Source: an uncultured Lachnospiraceae bacterium
GTDB taxonomy: Bacteria; Bacillota_A; Clostridia; Lachnospirales; Lachnospiraceae
Reading direction: 5' to 3'
DNA length: 12,873 bases
Assembly (NCBI GenBank): GCA_902795985.1
Contig: CADBNG010000254.1
Location: 1-12,873, forward strand
Below are positions 6,076-11,625 of this stretch, piece by piece. The translations under genes were made by a program, and so were the position numbers. The notes beneath the pieces are model-generated. The model was not told where the DNA came from. It was given only the letters and a program-made list of their open reading frames with translations, and made no database searches. How positions within the stretch are numbered: the first letter of the stretch is position 1; the number at the start of each line of letters is the position of its first letter.

Positions 6076-6306
6076 ATGACCGAATATGAAGTGATCCGGG
6101 AGATCCCGAATCAGTGCAGCAACAATCAGATGCGGGATGTTTTTTTCGAGGAGGTCCTCTGTGAATCTCCTCTTGAGTATGTCAAAAAGCAGTTCGCCGG
6201 CAAGGAAAACGTCTCCTATACCTGTGAAGAGCTTGAAGACGGGAACTGTATTGTATACGCGGAGCAGGCCGGGCTCGTCCAGCGCTACTCCTTCACCCGG
6301 ATCTGA
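6076..6306 (+). CDS. Small protein of unknown function next to cooT
   Basis: 76 residues, no family I can name with confidence. It is soluble, acidic overall, with four cysteines (14, 29, 50, 58) not arranged as a known cluster motif. The N-terminal half holds a polar segment NQCSNNQMRDVFFEEV (12-27) and a likely helix at 32-41; the C-terminal half looks like beta strands (46-50, 58-63, 67-74), suggesting a compact alpha/beta fold. The ATG at 6076 is chosen because GGTGAGG lies about 9 nt upstream; an in-frame TTG at 6007 lacks a good site and would overlap cooT. It starts 52 nt after cooT, same strand, and is probably co-transcribed. Position between a nickel protein and the acs genes suggests a CODH/ACS accessory role, but nothing in the sequence proves it. 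Confidence 0.75.
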   Translation: MTEYEVIREIPNQCSNNQMRDVFFEEVLCESPLEYVKKQFAGKENVSYTCEELEDGNCIVYAEQAGLVQRYSFTRI

Positions 6307-6331
6307 ACGGACCGGGCTCCTCATGAACTCA

Positions 6332-6386
6332 GAAAATTATTAATCTGAATTCGGAATTCACTGATGAATTGCTGAAGATTATTAAT
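6332..6386 (+). repeat. Direct repeat pair and central palindrome in the metF upstream region
   Basis: The 132-bp gap between the 76-residue gene and metF is AT-rich. It holds two copies of GAA(A/G)ATTATTAAT (6332-6344 and 6374-6386, 12 of 13 bases identical) whose starts are 42 bp apart, about four helical turns. Between them is the palindrome TGAATTC-G-GAATTCA (6346-6360). This looks like a regulator-binding array. The best promoter I can find is weak (TTCACT 6357-6362, N17, TATTAA 6380-6385), its -10 falling inside the second repeat. GGAGG at 6428-6432 is the metF ribosome binding site. Confidence 0.5.
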
Positions 6387-6438
6387 TTATTCAGTCGCTG
6401 TAAACCGTATCACACAAACCAGAGAATGGAGGAAATCT

Positions 6439-7371
6439 ATGAGCAAAATAATGGATCTTTTCGAAAAAAGAATGGTGTTCTCCTTTGAAGTGTTCCCGCC
6501 CAAAACCGAGAAGGGCATGGCGAATCTTCTGGATGACGGCGGTGCGATGGATCATCTTTACGACCTTCGTCCCGATTACATTTCCTGCACGTACGGTGCC
6601 GGCGGCGGCAACCTCAGGACCAATCTGGAAGTCCTGAAGAAGATCGTCAAAGACGGAAAGACCACTCCGGTAACTCACTTCACCTGCATCGGCAACACCA
6701 AGGAAGGCATCAAAGAGCAGCTCCAGGCCTATCTGGACAACGGCATTGATCATATGCTCGCGCTTCGCGGCGACCTTCCCTTCGGATGGACCGGCACCGG
6801 CGGAGACCTCCATTTTGCAACGGAGCTTGTCAAATTTGTCCGTGACGAATTCGGCGACAAGTTCACCATCGCAGTAGCAGGTTCTCCCGAAGGCCATATC
6901 GCCTGCAGAAGCAAGCATGCGGACATCTCTTTCCTGAAGCAGAAACAGGACAACGGCGCGAACTACATCATGACTCAGCTCTGCTGGGATATGGAAGTCT
7001 TCAAACGCTGGCTGGATGCCCTCGACAGAGTCGGCGTCACCATGCCGGTCGATGTCGGCATCATGCCGGTTCTGGACGCGTCCTCGACCATCAACATGGC
7101 CCTGAGCCGCAACGGCTGCGTCATGCCGCGTGAACTCTGCGAAATCATCTCCCGCAACTGGATCTTCCCGAACCCGTTTGCTCCGCAGGAGTCCGAAGAA
7201 TCCATCAAGGCCAAGAAGGATTCCTTCCGTCAGCAGGGTATCGAGTACACGATGCGCCTGATCGACGAATACCGTTCGCTCGGCGTCAACGGCATCCATC
7301 TGTACGCACTGAACAAATACGAAGCGGTCACCGAACTGGTACAGAAGTCCGGTATCGTCGACCTCATCTGA
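6439..7371 (+). CDS. metF: 5,10-methylenetetrahydrofolate reductase
   Basis: Flavoprotein of the methyl branch of the Wood-Ljungdahl pathway that reduces methylene-THF to methyl-THF, the substrate of the AcsE domain encoded downstream. It has 310 residues, a single TIM barrel, like bacterial MetF. FSFEVFPPKTEKG (14-26) contains Glu17, the counterpart of the catalytic Glu28 of E. coli; LALRGD (107-112) and TQ (179-180) match folate/flavin-site positions. GGAGG lies 6 nt before the ATG. It is followed after 69 nt by acsF. Acetogen MetF usually works with a zinc/Fe-S partner, MetV, encoded beside it; no metV is in the neighbouring positions here. Its place ahead of the acs genes argues for a catabolic or carbon-fixing role over methionine synthesis alone. 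Confidence 0.95.
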   Translation: MSKIMDLFEKRMVFSFEVFPPKTEKGMANLLDDGGAMDHLYDLRPDYISCTYGAGGGNLRTNLEVLKKIVKDGKTTPVTHFTCIGNTKEGIKEQLQAYLDNGIDHMLALRGDLPFGWTGTGGDLHFATELVKFVRDEFGDKFTIAVAGSPEGHIACRSKHADISFLKQKQDNGANYIMTQLCWDMEVFKRWLDALDRVGVTMPVDVGIMPVLDASSTINMALSRNGCVMPRELCEIISRNWIFPNPFAPQESEESIKAKKDSFRQQGIEYTMRLIDEYRSLGVNGIHLYALNKYEAVTELVQKSGIVDLI

Positions 7372-7389
7372 TCAAAAGACCGGAATTTT

Positions 7390-7418
7390 CAGGGCTGCCG
7401 GACCTCCCGGCAGCCCTG
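7390..7418 (+). other. Strong intercistronic hairpin between metF and acsF
   Basis: CAGGGCTGCCGG and CCGGCAGCCCTG form a perfect 12-bp, GC-rich stem with a 5-nt loop. It starts 18 nt after the metF stop and ends 22 nt before the acsF ATG. No U-tract follows (TGCCCGGG), so it is more likely an mRNA stability or processing element that lets metF and the acs genes have different transcript levels than a terminator; this role is inferred. Confidence 0.6.
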
Positions 7419-7440
7419 TGCCCGGGAAGGAAGCAATAAA

Positions 7441-8208
7441 ATGACACATACTATCGCCGTAGCCGGCAAAGGCGGCGTCGGTAAGACCACGATCTGCGGC
7501 ATGATCATCGATTATCTCGTAAGACAGAAAAAAACACCGATCCTCGTGGTGGACGCCGATGCCAATTCCAATTTGAATGAAGTTCTCGGAGTGGAAGCGC
7601 CGACCACCCTCGGAGAGATCCGTGAAGAAATGGCCCATGCTGAAAAAGCGGGCGAAGCGATCCCCTCCGGAATGACCAAAGCGGAATACGCGGACTTCCG
7701 TTTCAATGACGCGCTTGCCGAAGAAGACGACTTCGACATGCTGATCATGGGCCGTACACAGGGCTCAGGCTGCTACTGTTTTGTGAACGGACTGCTGCAG
7801 ACACAGCTTCAGAAGTATTATAAGAATTACCGCTACACCGTCATCGACAACGAAGCCGGAATGGAACACATCGCCCGGGGCATCCTGCCGCCGGTCGATA
7901 CGCTCTTTCTGGTCTCGGACTGTTCCCGCCGGGGGATCATGACCGTCGGCCGGATCGCGAACATGGTACGGGAACTGGATCTGAAGCCCGGCTGCATGAA
8001 GCTCATCGTCAACCGCTCGCCGGAAGCGGAATTAAATGCCGGCGTCAAAGAAGAGATCGAAGCGCAGGGGCTTGACCTCGCAGGCGTCCTGCCGCACGAT
8101 AACATGGTCTATGAAGCGGACTGCAACGGTGAGCCGAGTTCAAAAGTACCGGACTCCTCGCCTGTCAAACAGGCTTTATGGAATATACTGCAATCAATGC
8201 AAATCTAA
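7441..8208 (+). CDS. acsF: Nickel-insertion ATPase for acetyl-CoA synthase (AcsF/CooC family)
   Basis: MinD/ParA-type P-loop ATPase that matures nickel sites of CODH/ACS; AcsF acts on acetyl-CoA synthase, CooC on CO dehydrogenase. It has 255 residues. The deviant Walker A motif KGGVGKTT is at 10-17, DADANSN (39-45) follows, a CxC metal site that bridges the dimer is at Cys112-Tyr-Cys114, and the switch segment DNEAGMEH is at 137-144. AAGGAAG lies about 8 nt before the ATG. It is directly upstream of acsD, so AcsF is the better name than CooC, but the two cannot be separated safely by sequence alone. It sits 21 nt before acsD on the same strand. Confidence 0.93.
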   Translation: MTHTIAVAGKGGVGKTTICGMIIDYLVRQKKTPILVVDADANSNLNEVLGVEAPTTLGEIREEMAHAEKAGEAIPSGMTKAEYADFRFNDALAEEDDFDMLIMGRTQGSGCYCFVNGLLQTQLQKYYKNYRYTVIDNEAGMEHIARGILPPVDTLFLVSDCSRRGIMTVGRIANMVRELDLKPGCMKLIVNRSPEAELNAGVKEEIEAQGLDLAGVLPHDNMVYEADCNGEPSSKVPDSSPVKQALWNILQSMQI

Positions 8209-8229
8209 TCAATCGGAGGAAAAAACACT

Positions 8230-9186
8230 ATGCCATTCGTACCCAAAACCCAGGCATACAATGCGAAGATCAACACGCTGGTGATCGGAACGGGCGACAA
8301 GGCCGTGCAGATCGGCGGGAACAACACTCTCCCGTTCTATGAGTTCGACGCACCGTCGGCCAACAAACCCGCGATCGGCGTTGAGATCAGCGACCTGGCC
8401 TTTGAAGAGTATGTACAGCCGGGGCTGAAGAGCTTCTATGAAGGCTGCGATACCATCGAGGCCATGGCGAAGAAGGCCCAGGAGATCCCCGGCGCTTCCT
8501 TCATCGTCCTGCACCTTGCCAGTGCCGATCCCAATGGTGAAAACAAGTCAGTAGAAGACTGCGTCGCGCTTGCGAAAGCCGTCGCGGACAACATCGAGCT
8601 GCCCCTGGCCGTCATGGGCTGCAAGAACATCGAAAAGGACTCCGAACTGTTCACCAAGATCAGCGAAGCCCTTTCCGGAAAGAACATCCTGGTCCTTTCC
8701 GCCAGAGAAGAAAACTACAAAGCGGTCGGCGCATCGGCCGGACTGGCCTACAGCCAGAAAGTCGGCGCGGAATCCGCCGTCGATATCAACCTTGCGAAAC
8801 AGCTGAACACCATCATGCTCCAGCTCGGCGTACCGGCCGAATCCATCGCCATCCAGGCAGGATCCGCCGCTGCGGGATACGGCTTTGAGTATGTCGCCTC
8901 CACCCTGGACCGCATCAAGAACGCGGCTCTCGGCGCCAGCGACACACAGCTTCAGATGCCCATCATCACACCGGTCTCCACCGAGACATGGGCCGTCAAG
9001 GAAGCAACCCTTCCCCAGGAAGAAATGCCCGAATGGGGTGACGCCGAACAGCGCGGCATCGAGATGGAGATCACCACGGCATCCGCCTGCCTTGCGTGCG
9101 GATCGGACGCCGTCATCTTAAGACATCCCGAATCTGTCAAAACGATCGCCGAAATGATCGATGCTCTTACGATGGAGGTGAAGTGA
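8230..9186 (+). CDS. acsD: Corrinoid iron-sulfur protein small subunit (CODH/ACS delta-type subunit)
   Basis: Small subunit of the CFeSP heterodimer, which carries the methyl group on cobalamin between methyl-THF and acetyl-CoA synthase. It has 318 residues, close to the roughly 320 of the Moorella protein. It is a TIM barrel without its own Fe-S cluster; it helps enclose the cobalamin held mainly by the large subunit. Recognisable segments include the N-terminal AKINTLVIGTGDKAVQIGG stretch (12-30), GVEISDLAFEE (50-60) and a Cys-rich ACLACGSDA near 290-298, a usual feature of the family. CGGAGGA lies about 9 nt before the ATG. The stop and the next start are one base apart, and the ribosome binding site of the next gene (GGAGGTG, 9174-9180) lies within acsD, indicating tight coupling of the two subunits. 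Confidence 0.95.
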   Translation: MPFVPKTQAYNAKINTLVIGTGDKAVQIGGNNTLPFYEFDAPSANKPAIGVEISDLAFEEYVQPGLKSFYEGCDTIEAMAKKAQEIPGASFIVLHLASADPNGENKSVEDCVALAKAVADNIELPLAVMGCKNIEKDSELFTKISEALSGKNILVLSAREENYKAVGASAGLAYSQKVGAESAVDINLAKQLNTIMLQLGVPAESIAIQAGSAAAGYGFEYVASTLDRIKNAALGASDTQLQMPIITPVSTETWAVKEATLPQEEMPEWGDAEQRGIEMEITTASACLACGSDAVILRHPESVKTIAEMIDALTMEVK

Positions 9187-9187
9187 A

Positions 9188-11443
9188 ATGGCTGTAAAAG
9201 GACTTGATATCTTTAAATTATCCCCGAAAAAGAACTGTAAGGAATGCGGTTCTCCCACCTGTATGGCGTTCTGTATGAAAGTCGCCCAGGGAGCCGTTCC
9301 GATCGAGCAGTGCCCCTATATGTCGGATGAAGCCATCGCCCTCCTTTCCGAAGCGACCGCTCCGCCCATGAAGACCATCGAGGTCGGCGGACACAAGCTC
9401 GGCGGCGAAACCGTGCTCTTCCGTCACGAGAAGACCTTCGTCTCCTCCACCCGCTATGCCGCCGCTCTCTCCACGGATATGGACGAGGCCGCTCTGGACG
9501 CCGCGATCGAAGCGATCAAGGCTGTCGATTACGAGCGTATCGGCGAGCGCGAATATGTTGAGTATGTCTTTATTGAAGACAAAGGCGGCGACGCTGCTGC
9601 CGTCGTAAAGAAAGTGATCGACGCCGGCCGCGGCGCGATCGTGGATACCGCCAGCACCGCTACAGCGGAAGCCGTCCTTGCGGTCAGCACGGATGTGATC
9701 ATCTCCGGAGCGGATGCTTCCAACTGGGAAGCGCTGAACGGTGTTGTGGGCGGAAAAGCCATCCTCGGCGTCAAGGGGAACACCCCGGCTGAGCTGTTTG
9801 AGACCGCTGAAGCGCTGGAAAAGGCCGGCAACAAGAATCTCGTGTTCGACATTACCGCGCCGACCCTGAAGCAGACCTTCGAGAACGCCGTCGTTACCCG
9901 CCGTTCCGCCATCAAGGACGGTGTCCGGACCCTCGGCTATCCCTCGATCGTCAACCTTGCGAAGCTCGCGCCCGGCAACATGCACATGCAGACCGCGCTG
10001 GCTTCCCTGTTCACCGTAAAATACGGCTCCATCGTCGTCATGGAGAAGATGACCTACGCCGAGGCCCTTGCGCTGTACGGCCTGCGCCAGAACATCTTCA
10101 CCGACCCGCAGAAACCCATGAAGGTCGAGCCGGGCATCTATCCGCTGAACGGCGCTGATGAGAATTCGCCCTGCATGACCACGGTCGACTTCGCTCTGAC
10201 CTACTTCCTGGTCTCCGGCGAAATCGAGCGTTCCAAGGAGCCGGTCAACCTGCTGATCTCCGACGCCTCCGGCATGTCCGTTCTGACTGCCTGGGCCGCC
10301 GGCAAGTTCTCGTCCTCTTCCGTCCAGAAGTTCTTCGACGAGTTCCAGATCGCGGACAAGATCAAGAACCGTACACTGATCATCCCCGGCAAGGTCGCTG
10401 TCATGAAGGGCGAGATCCAGGCCAAGCTGCCGGAATGGAACGTTGTCGTCGGCACGCGCGAAGCGGTCGAGATCGTCAAGTACCTGAAGGACAAGGAATA
10501 CGAAGCCGCTGCGGAAGCCGCCGCGAAGAGCAAGGCCCCGGCTGCCGAATCCGGCCCGACCATCATCGTGGACGGCCCGATCGACTACGACAAGCTGGTC
10601 ATTCCGGAGATCCCGCATGTGGACATGGGCGTGACCTATCAGCAGCGTGATCCGGATTCCAAGAAGTTCGTCACCATCGGCGAACGTATCCACTGCATCT
10701 CCCCGGTCATCCGCGAAGCCATGAACAACTTCGATCCGGAGCCGATCCTGAAGCGTGCCGCCGAGCAGATCAAGGCCGGCGCCACCTATCTGGACGTCAA
10801 CATCGGACCGGCCGAGTCCAACGGACCGGAACTGATGACCTGGGCTGTACGCCTGCTGCAGGAGAACTTCAACAACGTGCCGCTGGCCCTCGATACCGCC
10901 AACAAGCGGGCTATCGAAGCCGGTATCCACGTTTATAACCGTACCAACGGCAAACCGATCGTCAACTCCGCCGACGCGGGATCCCGTATCTCCAACATCG
11001 ACCTGGCTGCCGCAAACGACGCGATCGTCATCGCCCTTTGCTCGGCCGACGGTATTGCCAAAGATAACGACGAACGCATGCACCACTGCCACACCATGCT
11101 GGAACGCGGCATGGGCCTGGGCATGGAACCCACCGATCTGTGGTTCGATCCGCTGTTCCTGGTCGTCAAGGGCATGCAGGACAAACAGATGGACGTTCTG
11201 AACGCCATCCGGATGTTCGCGGACGAAGGACTGAAGTCCACCGGCGGACTTTCCAACAACTCGAACGGCGCCCCGAAGGCCGTCCGTCCGGTTATGGATT
11301 CCGCTCTCGTCGCCATGGCGATGATGCAGGGCCTGACCTCCGCCATCATCAACCCGAATGACCGCCGTACCATGGAGACCATCCGCACCTGCGATATCTT
11401 CAAGAACTACGAGCTGTATTCGGATTCGTACCTGGAGTTTTAA
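9188..11443 (+). CDS. acsC-acsE: Fused corrinoid iron-sulfur protein large subunit and methyl-THF:CFeSP methyltransferase (AcsC-AcsE)
   Basis: One continuous 751-residue reading frame joining two proteins that are separate in the acetogens I know. Residues 1-435 are AcsC: a [4Fe-4S] domain with Cys17, Cys20, Cys25 and Cys42 (C-x2-C-x4-C-x16-C, as in Moorella), a TIM barrel, and a C-terminal cobalamin domain ending near GTREAVEIVKYL. Residues about 438-493 are a linker that starts Ala-rich. Residues 494-751 are AcsE, the pterin-binding methyltransferase: IGERI (497-501), LDVNIGP (535-541), Asp569, Asn593, Asp654 and Asn690 in GLSN, matching Asp75, Asn96, Asp160 and Asn199 of Moorella MeTr by hand alignment. 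No stop or frame change lies between the parts and codon use looks uniform, so this seems a genuine fusion. GGAGGTG sits 7 nt before the ATG. I see no good internal start for a free AcsE. Function: take methyl from methyl-THF onto cobalamin, for delivery to AcsB. Confidence 0.93.
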   Translation: MAVKGLDIFKLSPKKNCKECGSPTCMAFCMKVAQGAVPIEQCPYMSDEAIALLSEATAPPMKTIEVGGHKLGGETVLFRHEKTFVSSTRYAAALSTDMDEAALDAAIEAIKAVDYERIGEREYVEYVFIEDKGGDAAAVVKKVIDAGRGAIVDTASTATAEAVLAVSTDVIISGADASNWEALNGVVGGKAILGVKGNTPAELFETAEALEKAGNKNLVFDITAPTLKQTFENAVVTRRSAIKDGVRTLGYPSIVNLAKLAPGNMHMQTALASLFTVKYGSIVVMEKMTYAEALALYGLRQNIFTDPQKPMKVEPGIYPLNGADENSPCMTTVDFALTYFLVSGEIERSKEPVNLLISDASGMSVLTAWAAGKFSSSSVQKFFDEFQIADKIKNRTLIIPGKVAVMKGEIQAKLPEWNVVVGTREAVEIVKYLKDKEYEAAAEAAAKSKAPAAESGPTIIVDGPIDYDKLVIPEIPHVDMGVTYQQRDPDSKKFVTIGERIHCISPVIREAMNNFDPEPILKRAAEQIKAGATYLDVNIGPAESNGPELMTWAVRLLQENFNNVPLALDTANKRAIEAGIHVYNRTNGKPIVNSADAGSRISNIDLAAANDAIVIALCSADGIAKDNDERMHHCHTMLERGMGLGMEPTDLWFDPLFLVVKGMQDKQMDVLNAIRMFADEGLKSTGGLSNNSNGAPKAVRPVMDSALVAMAMMQGLTSAIINPNDRRTMETIRTCDIFKNYELYSDSYLEF

Positions 11444-11452
11444 AAATTGCGG

Positions 11453-11581
11453 GCGTACCGAAGGGACCTTCCTTTCGGTACGCCTCCGGTTCTGAGACAG
11501 GTGCCTCCCTTTCCTTCCGGGAACCGGCCGCAGCCTGTCCCCCAGCCTTCTTACCGTCCTCAAAAGCCTGATGAACAGGCT
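11453..11581 (+). promoter_or_regulatory. Structured intercistronic leader upstream of acsB
   Basis: The 182-bp gap between acsC-acsE and acsB holds no gene but several helices. GCGTACCGAAGGG (11453-11465) and CCTTTCGGTACGC (11471-11483) form a 13-bp stem with one G-U pair and no U-tract. CCGGTTC (11486-11492) can pair with GAACCGG (11521-11527). GACAGG (11496-11501) can pair with CCTGTC (11534-11539), which crosses the previous helix. AGCCTG occurs at 11532-11537 and at 11565-11570, and either copy can pair with CAGGCT (11576-11581). Some helices exclude others, as in attenuators or riboswitch-like leaders. I recognise no known riboswitch class. Confidence 0.5.
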
Positions 11582-11600
11582 CAGGTAATAAGAATATTAT
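11572..11600 (+). promoter_or_regulatory. Possible internal promoter for acsB
   Basis: TGAACA (11572-11577), 17 nt, then TATTAT (11595-11600), with a predicted start near 11607, only about 19 nt before the acsB ATG. The -35 box is four of six and the -10 five of six to consensus. It overlaps the last arm of the leader hairpins, so both interpretations cannot apply to the same transcript. Confidence 0.35.
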
Positions 11601-11625
11601 GTATTAACTAAGGAGGGAAACTGAC

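Noticed and set aside
6391..7299. 302-codon minus-strand frame opposite metF
   Set aside because: Antisense shadow; the plus strand carries all MetF motifs.
7390..7418. Rho-independent terminator after metF
   Set aside because: The stem is strong but no U-tract follows on either strand, and acsF continues the operon 22 nt later.
9218..11563. 781-codon open frame on the minus strand opposite acsC-acsE
   Set aside because: It mirrors the codon bias of the true gene, gives a composition unlike real proteins (runs of Asp, Gly, Val, Arg, His), has no family motif and no ribosome binding site. It is an antisense shadow.
11484..11581. Cobalamin riboswitch in front of acsB
   Set aside because: GGTGCC and GGGAACCGG fragments are suggestive, but the conserved B12 box and the core order are absent and the region is short. 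I cannot support it.
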